Assembly (NCBI GenBank): GCA_004026145.2
Contig: CP034979.1
Location: forward strand, 9,389,746-9,453,745
Length of the DNA: 64,000 bases
DNA from: Takifugu bimaculatus
Lineage: Eukaryota > Chordata > Actinopteri > Tetraodontiformes > Tetraodontidae
Direction: 5' to 3'
Part shown: positions 36,481 through 46,119 of the stretch, one piece after another
Numbering within the stretch: position 1 is the first letter of the stretch
Layout of the letters: every line of letters begins with the position of its first letter
Made by a program: the position numbers and the translations under genes
Notes under the pieces: model-generated
Database searches by the model: none
The model's input: only the letters and a program-made list of their open reading frames with translations
Told to the model about the DNA's origin: nothing

Positions 36481-37243
36481 ATATATATATATAGTGTGTG
36501 TGTGTTTGTGTTTGTGTGTTTGTATGTACAGTATATCATCCAAGATAAATGGATAATCAGCCTTTTGTATACCTGACCATAGTACAGAGAGTGTATACAA
36601 TATACATATCAGAATATCTAATATTCAGTATGTGCAGAATGGTTGAAATGCTATTAGAGAATTGTAATGTTATTGTGTGAGTCCAGTGGTAAAGCAGTTA
36701 TTTATGTCTGCTAGTCTGCAGACTAGTGGGCATTATGTTTATTGTGGTGGGCAAGTGAAGCTTGATGAAGCACTGAGGCTTTCCTCACAATTGTGCCGAA
36801 CAAGATTCAAAGCTTCAAGACTTTGGTGATGTTGACATCTGGTGGACAACTGAAGCCACAGCAACCTTTAAAGAGCACGACTGAAGCACTGGCACTGTTT
36901 CAATCCCATGACACCAATAAAAGTTCATTGTGTGCTCATTCAGGTGTTTTGTTCATTAATACCAAATAATGATTATATCGTCTTTACAATTAAATATGCA
37001 GATGCTCTTCCCCTTACTCTAAAACACATTTAAGATTAACCTAAAGAATAAATGCAAATTATATTAAGGGTTCAGTGTTGGTTAAGGGTTTATTGAACAC
37101 TTTGAGATTTATTTAAAAACTGTTCTAAAATCCCTAACAGGATTAGAGATCCTTCCTACTTTGCAAATGATCATGTTGTTTGAATTCAGAAACATTGTTT
37201 TTGTGTGTGTGAAGTGTTTTTAAGGAAAACCTTTAAAGATAAT

Positions 37244-37527
37244 TGTTAGGTTCAAATGACCTGAAACATGAGAAAAACAAATGAGGCAAAGGCAACAGTT
37301 TTGAATTTTACTTGCAAGGAGAGCGGAGATATGTGCTCAGTTACAGATCTCCAACACGTTCTGACGCACACCTCCCGCCATCCTTCTTTTATTGAAAATA
37401 GGAGGCCCCTAGTTACACAGAATTCAAATGTGTCTAAAGGGAGGGAGAAAACACAAGATAGCAGGTCCCAAACAAAGCAAAAGACTGTAAATCATAATGG
37501 TGAGATTATATGCACCGTTAGCAGCAG
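37244..37527. mobile_element. Unclassified insert, possibly an LTR fragment
   Basis: Occurs only in the right arm, between the hAT part and L2 copy C. It begins TGTTAGGTTC and ends near GCAGCA, so a TG...CA long terminal repeat is possible, but no second copy, primer-binding site or target duplication is visible. Confidence 0.3.
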
Positions 37528-39080
37528 TTTTTCCTCCTCCTTAACCCCGGAAAAACTGAGGTCATGGTGTTTGGTCCTGAACCTCTCAGGGATAGATTAG
37601 ATCACATGATCACTCTAGATGGTATCTCATTAACATCTAGTCTCTCTGTGAGGAATCTAGGAGTAACTTTTGATCAAAATCTCTCCTTCAACTCACACAT
37701 TAAATTAGTCTCTAGAAGTGCCTTTTTTCACTTGAGGAACATCACAAAGATCAGGAAACTGCTGACGTGGCATGATGCTGAAAAGTTAGTCCATGCATTT
37801 GTTACTTCCAGGCTGGACTACTGTAACTCCTTATTATCAGGGTGTCCAAACAACTCTTTAAGAAGCCTCCAGTTGATCCAAAATGCTGCAGCCAGAGTTC
37901 TGACAGGTATTGACAAAAGAGATCACATTACTCCTGTACTGGCGTCGCTTCATTGGCTGCCCGTTAAATTTAGAATAATTTTTAAAACCCTTCTTTTGAC
38001 CTACAAGGTCCTCAGAGGCCTAGCTCCATCCTACCTGGAGGAGCTAGTGATACCTTACCAGCCCAATAGACCGCTCCGCTCTCAGAATGCTGGTCTACTT
38101 GTGGTTCCCAGAGTTTCCAGGAGTAGAATGGGGGGCCGAGCATTTAGCTACCAGGCCCCCCTGCTATGGAACCATCTCCCTGTCCAGGTACGGGAGGCTG
38201 ACTCCATTGCTACTTTTAAGATCAGACTCAAAACCTACCTCTTTGAAAAAGCTTATTGTTACTAATTCAGTAGTTCCAATTGCTATCATAGACAGACAAA
38301 TTATCATACCTAGGGGGTCGTCTAATCGTTAGGTCACATCTTAGTTATGCTGTTATAGGCCAAGGCTGCCGGGGTCCGGAAACATGATCACCTGACAGGC
38401 CCTCTTTCACTCCACTGGGTCATGTGTTTCCTCTCCTCTCCTTCTCCTCTCCTTTCCTCTCCTCAGCAAGCAGACTAGTTTATGCTGAAATTCTGTGTGG
38501 TAGTTTTTTCTGCTTCTCCCCCCCCCACCTCTATTTATTTACAGGTAATCGCCGCCCTCGGAGCTGCTATGACCTCCGCCCCGCTGAAGTGATTGTGCAT
38601 CATATTGTTTGTGTGTGTTTTCTGTCTGTGTGGCCTCTGCCTCTCCCTCTCCTCTCCTCTTCCCTCTCCTCCCTATCCTCGCCTCTCCTCTCCTCTCCTC
38701 TCCCCCTCCTCTCATTTTCCTCTCCCTCTCCTCTTCTTTCCTCTCCTCTTTCCCCTCCTCTCCTTCTCTCCTGTCCTCTACATTACCTCCCCTCTCACTC
38801 TACTTCTCCTCTCCTCTACCCCCTCTCCTCTCCTCTCCTACCTATCTCTATCCTCTACCTGTCCCTCCCCCTTCTCTCCTCTCTCTTTACCCAGCCGCCA
38901 TCAGCAGGAGGGTCCCCCTACATGAGCCTGGTCCTGCTCAAGGTTTCTTCCTGTTAAAGGGGAGTTTTTCCTTGCCACTGTTGCTTGTCTGGGGTCAGGC
39001 CCTGGGATTCTGGAAAGCGCCTTGAAACAATTTTGATTGTATAAGACGCTATATAAATAAAGATTGATTGATTGATTGAT
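37528..39080 (+). mobile_element. L2-clade LINE copy C, 5' truncated
   Basis: Same element as copy B, opposite orientation. ORF 37564-38265 (233 aa) encodes the C-terminal part of the RT protein. The 3' UTR has the homopyrimidine tract (38640-38880), then CGCTATATAAATAAAGATTG and GATT repeats. It is 5' truncated after the YADD region. Confidence 0.88.
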
Positions 39081-39110
39081 ATGTCGGTCTTCACTGATTT
39101 GATTAGTTTA

Positions 39111-39323
39111 GCTCGCACACAGCACATCCTTCCCTATCAGACAGATTAAAAGAACACCTCCTGTGTCTTGCCCTGCAGCTCTATCTCCAGTCAATGTCAC
39201 TTCCTCACAGCAGCTGCATTTCTGTCGCCCTTGACCAGAGAAGTTCGAAGTACATATCAAGCATCATGAACATTAAGCATTAGCAAATAATAAGAAACAT
39301 TAAGTAATGAGAAACAATATAAC
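39111..39323. other. Spacer between palindrome and gypsy element
   Basis: No feature is recognised in these 213 bases. Confidence 0.4.
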
Positions 39324-39798
39324 TGTTACGAGCAGTTGTGTTAGGACCCGAAAGCAGGCAGGACACAGTGGCGTATCGTCTTCCGTGAAGCTTTATTTCT
39401 GTTCACACAAAATCGCGCAACTCAAAATGCGTGTTGACCACGACTCCGTTCCTCACCCAAACAGAAAAAAGAAAACTTACAACAAAAATTCCGAGCGGAG
39501 TCAAAAGCAGACCACGAAGGATATAGATAAACGAACAGTCCGAGGAACGGGTACAAAAGTAATCCACGAAGGAAAAAGTTGTACTATAGTTCAAGTGAGT
39601 GTAGCTGGGGTCTTCCGAAACAGACAAGACATGCCAACGCTGGCCACCCGTGAGAACAGTCCATAAATAGGTGGCTTGATTGCTGATAGTCTGCAGGTGC
39701 ACCAGTCCCCGGCACCACCTGTGGCTGAAGCATGGCTCCACCACGCCCCCCGCAGGAGAAACCCTGCAAAAGAGTTCCCAGAAACTGGGAACCTGACA
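39324..39798 (-). repeat. 3' LTR of the gypsy element, 475 bp
   Basis: In element orientation it begins TGTCAGGTTCCC and ends CGTAACA (TGT...ACA inverted tips). The preceding G-rich run is the polypurine tract. This boundary extends about 84 bp beyond the part shared with the 5' LTR. Confidence 0.85.
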
Positions 39799-39809
39799 TT
39801 ACCCCCCCC

Positions 39810-42800
39810 TCAAGGGGCGCCTCCTGGCGTCCTTCCAGGCTTCTCCGGGTGGGCATGGTAGAAATCGCGGAGGAGGCTGGTATCCAAAATGAACCGGCGA
39901 GGAACCCATGATCGCTCCTCCGGACCATACCCCTCCCAGTCGACTAGGAACTGGAAGCCCCGGCCTCGTCGGCGGACGTCCAGGATACGCCGGACCGTAT
40001 AGGCAGGGCCTCCGTCCACAATGCGGGGAGGAGGTGGAGGATCAGACGGGGGAACCAGATCCGACTCTGCAACGGGCTTTACCTTGGAAACATGGAAGGT
40101 GGGGTGTATCCTCAATGCTGCGGGAAGCTTCAGGCGGACGGCTGCGGGGTTCACCATCCGATCCACCTCAAAGGGACCCACGAAGCGAGGAGCCAGCTTC
40201 CGAGACTCGACCTGGAGTGGAAGGTCCTTGGTGGACAACCAGACCTTCTGACCTGGTTGATAGGAGGGGGCTGGCGTCCGATGTCGATTGGCCTGCAGTT
40301 GGGATCGACAAGAAGTCCGCAGCAGAGTCGAACGGACCTGTCTCCACACCCTCCTGCAACGGCGAATGTTGGCCTGCACTGACGGTACAGCAACCTCCTC
40401 CTCCTGCCCCTCGAACAATGGAGGTTGGTAGCCCAGGGAAGCCATGAAGGGAGACAGACCAGTGGAGGCAGAAACCAAGGAGTTGTGGGCGTACTCCACC
40501 CATGGCAGGTAGGTGCTCCAGGAGGATGGGTCTTGGGCTGCCACACACCTTAGGGCGTCCTCCAGGCTCTGGTTGGTTCTCTCGGCCTGCCCGTTGGCCT
40601 GTGGGTGGTACCCAGACGTAAGACTGACCGAGGCTCCCAGCGCCGAGCAAAAAGACCTCCAAACCTGTGAGCAGAACTGTGGCCCCCGATCCGAAACTAT
40701 GTCAGTAGGTAATCCGTGGAGGCGGAACACATGCTGGACCAGGAGCTCTCCAGTCTCTGCTGCCGACGGGAGCTTGGGTAGGGGAATAAAGTGGGCCGAC
40801 TTAGAGAAACGATCGACCACGGTGAGAACGACCTCATGACCCTGGGAAGGAGGGAGGCCGGTGATGAAGTCCACTGCTATATGTGACCACGGTCGTCGAG
40901 GAATCTCCAGGGGCTGAAGGAGTCCTGCCGGTGGCCGATGGGAGGCCTTCCCCCTAGAACACACCGGGCAGGCAGCAATGTAGTCCTTGGTGTCCTGGGC
41001 CATGGAGGGCCACCAGAAACGCTGCCGGAGGAAGTGTAACGAGCGGTTGACCCCTGGATGACAGGTTAATCGCGACGAATGGGCCCAGTGCAGCACCTCT
41101 GAGCGCACCGCCACCGGGACGAACAACCGGTTTGGAGGACATCCCCCAGGATCCGGGGCAGATTGCTGGGCTTCGCGGACCCTCTCCTCCACCTGCCAGG
41201 ATGCAGCCCCCAGGATGCAGGAGGGGGGTAATATGGGGTCCGGGTCCATCTCCCCAGGCTCGGAGGCAAACTGACGGGAAAGGGCGTCGGGTTTCAGGTT
41301 ACGCGATCCAGGACGGTAAGTAAGAGTGAACCGAAACCTCCCTAAGAATAGAGCCCACCGAGCCTGCCGGGAGTTAAGCCTCTTGGCGTTCCGGAGGTAT
41401 GTGAGGTTCTTGTGGTCTGTCCATACGATAAATGGCTGGGTGGCGCCCTCCAGCCAATGCCTCCACTCCTGGAGCGCCAGGACCACGGCCAGGAGCTCCT
41501 TATTTCCCACGTCATAATTCCGTTCTTCGGGTGAAAGCCGGTGACTAAAAAAGGCACACGGATGGAGCTTCTGGTCCTCCCCGCTCCTTTGGGACAGGAC
41601 GGCCCCAACTCCCACATCTGAAGCGTCCACCTCAACCACGAACTGCCGATTGGGGTCGGGGTGAGTGAGAATAGGTGACGACGAGAACAGGACCTTCAGT
41701 CTGTTGAAAGCAGTTTCGGCCTCGGGAGTCCAGCGGAAGCTAAGTAGGGTGGAAGTGAGCCTGGTGAGCGGGGCGGCCACCTTGCTGTAGTCGCGGATGA
41801 AGCGACGGTAGAAATTAGCGAAGCCCAGGAACTGCTGCAACTGCCTACGGGAGGAAGGAGTTGGCCATTCCATTACCGCCCTCACCTTGGCTGGGTCTGG
41901 CGAAAGCTGTCCTCGCGCCACCACGAAGCCCAGGAAAGAGATGGAGGTGGTGTGGAAGTCGCATTTCTCCGCTTTAACAAAAAGTCGGTTCTCCAGGAGC
42001 CGTTGGAGAACGAGCCGGACATGCTGGACGTGCTCCTCCTCAGACTCGGAAAAGATCAGGATGTCGTCCAGGTATACGAAAATGAACTTATTTAACATGT
42101 CCCGGAGCACGTCGTTGATAAGGGCCTGAAACACAGCGGGGGCGTTGGTGAGTCCAAACGGCATCACCAGATACTCAAAATGGCCCAAAGGGGTGTTGAA
42201 GGCTGTTTTCCACTCATCCCCTTCTCGAATCCGCACAAGATGGTATGCGCTCCGAAGGTCTAATTTAGAAAAAACCTGGGCCCGGTGTAGAGGAGCGAAG
42301 GCCGCGTCGAGGAGGGGCAGTGGATACTTATTTTTGATTGTGATTTCGTTCAGGGACCGATAATCGATGCAGGGACGCAGGGTTCCATCCTTCTTCTGTA
42401 CGAAGAAAAAACCAGCACCAACTGGAGAAGAGGAGGGTCTGATCAGGCCAGAAGCTAGGGACTCTCCAATATAATTCTCCATCGCCTCCCGTTCCGCCCT
42501 GGAGAGGTTGTAGAGTCGGCTCGACGGTAACGTGGCCCCGGGGAGGAGATCGATGGCACAGTCATAGGGCCGATGGGGCGGAAGGGAGAGCGCCCGCTGC
42601 TTGCAGAAGACCTCGCCTAGGTCATGGTAATCCCTCGGAACCTGGGACAAATCGGGAATCTCCTGGGCAGGTGCCGAAGACCCTGACAAGGAGGTGACCG
42701 CCGAACGCAAACAGTTGGTGTGGCAGTTAACGCTCCAGCTAACCAGCCTCCCGGTTGGCCAGTCAAACTGAGGGTTGTGTAGGGCCAGCCATGGGGACCC

Positions 42801-43253
42801 GAGAACTCCAGGGGATGAGGAGGAGCGGATGAGGAAGAAGTGGATCTGTTCCCGATGATTACCAGAGATGATGAGGGTGATTGCCTGGGTCCGGTGGGTA
42901 ATCCTAGCCAGGACCTCTCCGTCGAGACCCAGAATGGTCTTTGGTTCGGGCAGCGTCTCGAGGGGAAGACGAACCTGCCGGGCCAGGTCCTGGCTAATGA
43001 AGTTGCCGTCTGCACCCGAATCCACCAGGAAGGTAGTTGGCACCGACTCCTGCCCCCAAAGGAGCGTGCCGGAGAGGGTTAGACGGACGGGAGGTGAGCA
43101 GGAAGAGGATCCGCTCGCCAGCACTCCTGCCGGCGTTGACGAGCTTAATCTTTTGGCCGCACCGGGCAGTCGTCGAGGAGGTGGCCTGCGTGGCCACAGT
43201 AGGCGCACAACCCAGCTGAGCGCCGGCGCAGACGTTCCGACTGGGTTAGACAT
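39810..43253 (-). CDS. pol: Chromovirus pol polyprotein, intact 1,147-codon frame
   Basis: Pol supplies protease, reverse transcriptase, RNase H and integrase for copy-and-paste transposition. Visible: aspartic protease DSGA at about 78-81; RT with YLDD at about 394-397; RNase H DASD near 543; integrase HHCC finger near 722-765 (H...H...CPVC) and DDE residues near 795, 855 and 892; C-terminal chromodomain about 1080-1130 (FLVDWEGYGPEERSWVP), which in this group directs insertion to marked chromatin. There is no internal stop. The frame overlaps the gag end by 109 bases in the -1 frame. Translation is expected by -1 frameshifting near 43150, where CCAAAAG precedes the gag stop; the ATG at 43253 is probably not used. 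Confidence 0.95.
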   Translation of the reverse strand: MSNPVGTSAPALSWVVRLLWPRRPPPRRLPGAAKRLSSSTPAGVLASGSSSCSPPVRLTLSGTLLWGQESVPTTFLVDSGADGNFISQDLARQVRLPLETLPEPKTILGLDGEVLARITHRTQAITLIISGNHREQIHFFLIRSSSSPGVLGSPWLALHNPQFDWPTGRLVSWSVNCHTNCLRSAVTSLSGSSAPAQEIPDLSQVPRDYHDLGEVFCKQRALSLPPHRPYDCAIDLLPGATLPSSRLYNLSRAEREAMENYIGESLASGLIRPSSSPVGAGFFFVQKKDGTLRPCIDYRSLNEITIKNKYPLPLLDAAFAPLHRAQVFSKLDLRSAYHLVRIREGDEWKTAFNTPLGHFEYLVMPFGLTNAPAVFQALINDVLRDMLNKFIFVYLDDILIFSESEEEHVQHVRLVLQRLLENRLFVKAEKCDFHTTSISFLGFVVARGQLSPDPAKVRAVMEWPTPSSRRQLQQFLGFANFYRRFIRDYSKVAAPLTRLTSTLLSFRWTPEAETAFNRLKVLFSSSPILTHPDPNRQFVVEVDASDVGVGAVLSQRSGEDQKLHPCAFFSHRLSPEERNYDVGNKELLAVVLALQEWRHWLEGATQPFIVWTDHKNLTYLRNAKRLNSRQARWALFLGRFRFTLTYRPGSRNLKPDALSRQFASEPGEMDPDPILPPSCILGAASWQVEERVREAQQSAPDPGGCPPNRLFVPVAVRSEVLHWAHSSRLTCHPGVNRSLHFLRQRFWWPSMAQDTKDYIAACPVCSRGKASHRPPAGLLQPLEIPRRPWSHIAVDFITGLPPSQGHEVVLTVVDRFSKSAHFIPLPKLPSAAETGELLVQHVFRLHGLPTDIVSDRGPQFCSQVWRSFCSALGASVSLTSGYHPQANGQAERTNQSLEDALRCVAAQDPSSWSTYLPWVEYAHNSLVSASTGLSPFMASLGYQPPLFEGQEEEVAVPSVQANIRRCRRVWRQVRSTLLRTSCRSQLQANRHRTPAPSYQPGQKVWLSTKDLPLQVESRKLAPRFVGPFEVDRMVNPAAVRLKLPAALRIHPTFHVSKVKPVAESDLVPPSDPPPPPRIVDGGPAYTVRRILDVRRRGRGFQFLVDWEGYGPEERSWVPRRFILDTSLLRDFYHAHPEKPGRTPGGAP

Positions 43254-44134
43254 GTTCGACCCAACTGCATTGGCTCGCAGGTTGAAGCCTCAGGCGCTGG
43301 AACAGGGACGAAGGCAGACGAGTCCCCGGTGGTCTCCCTCGGCCTGGAGAACCTCCCAGAAGGTCTCACCGTCCGCTCGCTCATCCTCTGCCGGCGTCGC
43401 TCCCGAAGTCGATTGTCCAATCGAGTAGCCAGACCGATGAGCGCCTCCAAGGTCTCCGGCTGCTCCCTTGCTGCTAACTCGTCCTTCAGGTCGTCGGAAA
43501 GCCCCTGTGTAAAAACTCCCTGAAGCGCTGCGTCGTTCCAGCCGCTTCGGGCAGCAAGGATACGGAAACTAATTGAGTAGTCAGAGACAGAGCTGGGCCC
43601 CTGGCGCAGGGACAGAATTTGGGAGGACGCTTCGCTGCTCTGAATGGGATGATCAAAAACCCGTCTTAATTCGGCCGTAAAAACCGGAAAACTAGAGGAC
43701 GCGGGGGTCTGGTTCTCCAACACGGCTGTGGCCCATTGCGCCGCTCTCCCAGAGAGTAGGTTCACCATGAAGGCAATCTTTGCCCTGTCGCTGGGGTAGG
43801 TGAGGGGTTGGAGGTCAAAAACCAGCGAGCACTGGAGCAAGAATGAGGCACACGCACCTGCCTCTCCGGAATATCGCTCCGGGACCGGGACGTGGGGCTC
43901 CCGTGGTGCAGCAGTGAACAGCTGTGACGCAACTCTCGGCGCCTCCGCGGGGGTCGGAGGCGGGACCAGCTCCGCTCGTCCCGAGGCAAGCAGGTTCGTC
44001 ACGCTGGCGTTAAGAGTCTGGAGAGAGGTCCAGATGTCGGTGAGGAGCTGGTCGTGTTGACCCAGCAACCTTCCCTGAGCCTCCAATGTTCGGCGCACTG
44101 CGTCCTGGTCCGCCGGATCCATGTTGGTTGGCAT
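43145..44134 (-). CDS. gag: Chromovirus gag, 329 aa
   Basis: Gag forms the virus-like particle and binds the element RNA. The frame starts only four bases inside the 5' LTR boundary. It has a helical capsid-like region (WATAVLEN, FDHPIQ, SLRQGPSSVSDY) and one C-terminal zinc knuckle CAYCGHAGHLLDDC (CX2CX4HX4C). The frame ends in VRPKD followed by TAA, overlapping pol in the -1 frame. Confidence 0.93.
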   Translation of the reverse strand: MPTNMDPADQDAVRRTLEAQGRLLGQHDQLLTDIWTSLQTLNASVTNLLASGRAELVPPPTPAEAPRVASQLFTAAPREPHVPVPERYSGEAGACASFLLQCSLVFDLQPLTYPSDRAKIAFMVNLLSGRAAQWATAVLENQTPASSSFPVFTAELRRVFDHPIQSSEASSQILSLRQGPSSVSDYSISFRILAARSGWNDAALQGVFTQGLSDDLKDELAAREQPETLEALIGLATRLDNRLRERRRQRMSERTVRPSGRFSRPRETTGDSSAFVPVPAPEASTCEPMQLGRTCLTQSERLRRRSAGLCAYCGHAGHLLDDCPVRPKD

Positions 44135-44138
44135 GTAA

Positions 44139-44529
44139 TGTTACGAGCGGTTGTGTTAGGACCCGAAAGCAGGCAGGACACAGTGGCGTATCGTCTTCCG
44201 TGAAGCTTTATTTCTGTTCACACAAAATCGCGCAACTCAAAATGCGTGTTGACCACGACTCCGTTCCTCACCCAAACAGAAAAAAGAAAACTTACAACAA
44301 AAATTCCGAGCGGAGTCAAAAGCAGACCACGAAGGATATAGATAAACGAACAGTCCGAGGAACGGGTACAAAAGTAATCCACGAAGGAAAAAGTTGTACT
44401 ATAGTTCAAGTGAGTGTAGCTGGGGTCTTCCGAAACAGACAAGACATGCCAACGCTGGCCACCCGTGAGAACAGTCCATAAATAGGTGGCTTGATTGCTG
44501 ATAGTCTGCAGGTGCACCAGTCCCCGGCA
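44139..44529 (-). repeat. 5' LTR of the gypsy element, truncated to 391 bp
   Basis: Matches 39324-39714 at all but one position (G at about 44150, A in the 3' LTR). The first roughly 84 bp of U3, in element orientation, is missing; at 44530 the sequence changes to an L2 fragment. Confidence 0.85.
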
Positions 44530-44771
44530 ATAATTTTAATAAGATTATGGTGATTGACTGCTCCCCTGCTCTGTGCTTGGTGAACTTTTAACCGTGGAAC
44601 AGAGACTACCTCTATAGTGTTAAATATGTTATTGTTGGTGGATGAGGGTTCTATGGAAGCAGCAGAGAGGTGTGTAAGACTACAACTCTGCATCCTGGTC
44701 TGGACCCTGGATTGTCAGGTCACTTTGGGTCTAATAAAATTAGCCAAGTTACTAGAAATGAGAGAGGCACC
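44530..44771 (-). mobile_element. L2-like LINE 5' fragment
   Basis: A minus-strand frame (44693 leftwards, e.g. VVSVPRLKVHQAQSRGAVNHHNLI) matches the start of the ORF in fish L2-type elements as I recall it. It abuts the gypsy 5' LTR on one side and the BICD-like retrocopy on the other. Confidence 0.5.
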
Positions 44772-46119
44772 AGCCTTCAGAGTCTTCAGCTCCTGCCTCA
44801 GCTCTCCAGCTTCTGACATGGCAACCGTGTACTTGCACTGCAGAATCTCAGGCCCGTTTATATCGAGCTCATAGTAGTCTCCGTCATGGTGGCTGTCTCT
44901 GTCTTTTTTGCAGTCGAGGGCAGACTGGCGCTCCCGACTGGCCTGAAGTTTCCTCATTGCACTGAGATTCTCAGTAAGTCTGTTGACAGTTTCCTTTTCT
45001 TCAGAAACTGTCCCGTAGGCTTGTTCTAGCTGCTTCTGGCTCTCCTGGAGAGAGTTGATAAGGACTACTTTCTCCCTCTCCACCTGCATAAGCTGCTGTT
45101 TCAGTTTCTGAATCTCGCAGGTGTTGAGCTCACTCAGCAGGTCATCCACCAGGCTTGGAGCCGGCTTGAAAGCTCCCAATCTCTTGTTGTCTTCGTCATC
45201 TTCACTCGCCTTCAATAAGCCATTTTCAAAGCCTCGGATTAGATCGTCGTTGTCGGGCTCGGTGGCGGCTGAGGGATCCTCATGGAGTTTCAGGTTGTCG
45301 ATGGAGATGCTGAATGAGCCGTTGTACACCGATCCGCCAATTGTCACGTAGTGGGAGAGCTCTTTGCGCAGGGTGGCCTTCTGCTCACGCTCTGTTTTAA
45401 TCGTTTCCAAGGCCTCTGTCAACTGTCGCTCCCCGATTTCCCTCAGGCACACGGCTTCCTCCAGCTGACTGTGGAGACACTGGGAGTCCTCTTCCAGCCT
45501 GCGGATCTCGTGTTTGAGACCTTTAAATTCCACCTGGTTCTGTCTCAGCACAGACACTTGTTTCTGAAGGGAGATGTTTTCCTCCTTCAGCTTGCTGTAA
45601 TCCTACAGCAGACGAGCTTCCTGCACCTTGTACTCTCTGATGTCATCCCGCAGCTGACCTCTCTGCAACTCTGCCAGCTCTGAATTCTCTCTCATGTCCA
45701 GGATGATTGAAGCCAGACACTCAGCCTGCACTCTGGTGAAGGAGGCTTTGGACTGTCTGAGTTCATTCTGCTGTTCCAGGAGCTTCTGCTGGTAAAGCGC
45801 CTCCTTACTGACAGATTCAAGGATCAGTGACTCTTCTCTGCTCTCGCCATCAGCTGCCATCTTCCTGTGAGTCGAGTAAGCCTGTCCAAATGCCTTTTTT
45901 AGCTGTTCCAGTTCGTGTCGAACCGCCTCGTAGTCCGTTTCCAACTCATCAAATCTCTCCCTCAGCTGCTGCTTGTCCTCCAGCACCGCCAGTCCATATT
46001 CAGCTGCCTGGATCTTTTCATGGGTCGTTTCACGAAGCTCTCGGGTGAGACGGTCTACCTCGGCTGGAAGCCACTGTGACAAGCACCGCGTCGGCACATT
46101 CCTGCTCCTCCATAGACAT
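44772..46119 (-). pseudogene. Intronless BICD2-like retrocopy, broken
   Basis: BICD proteins are coiled-coil adaptors that link dynein-dynactin to cargo. From an ATG at 46119, the minus strand encodes the first ~430 residues of a BICD protein without interruption by introns: EKIQAAEYGLAVLE, AADGESREESL, GQLRDDIREYK, KQVSVLRQNQVEF, RQLTEALETIKTEREQK, DLLSELNTCEIQKLKQQL and DGDYYELDINGPEIL. Vertebrate BICD genes have several introns in this span, so this is a copy of spliced RNA. It is disabled by a frameshift near 46080 and a stop (TAG for an expected Gln) at 45605-45603. Codons 280 and up (45557-44772) remain open, including the first part of coiled-coil 2. It ends abruptly at about 44772. 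BICD1 rather than BICD2 as parent is possible. Confidence 0.85.

Larger units (their letters stand above)
36484..39110. repeat. Right arm of a ~9-kb imperfect palindrome
   Basis: The reverse complement of the left arm: (TA)n(GT)n, hAT 3' region (36530-37243), then L2 copy C with its 3' end outward and the shared outer flank ending at 39110. Relative to the left arm it lacks about 1.3 kb (L2 5' and hAT 5' parts), replaced by 284 bases of other sequence, and lacks about 43 bases present at 33404-33446. Confidence 0.85.
39324..44529 (-). mobile_element. Ty3/gypsy chromovirus (Tf1/sushi-like group), near full length
   Basis: On the minus strand the order is 5' LTR (truncated), gag, pol with protease, RT, RNase H, integrase and chromodomain, polypurine tract (run of G just after the pol stop, near 39801-39810) and full 3' LTR. 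The two LTRs differ at only one position I can see over 391 bases, so insertion is recent. Gag and pol are open. Confidence 0.95.

Noticed and set aside
42868..43428. 186-codon plus-strand ORF antisense to gag/pol, and other long plus-strand ORFs at 39908-43520
   Set aside because: They are shadows of the GC-rich chromovirus coding frames on the minus strand and show no recognisable domains.
39319..44534. ATAAC/ATAAT as a target duplication of the gypsy element
   Set aside because: The right-hand LTR is truncated, so the sequence at 44530 is not the true insertion edge and the similarity is chance.
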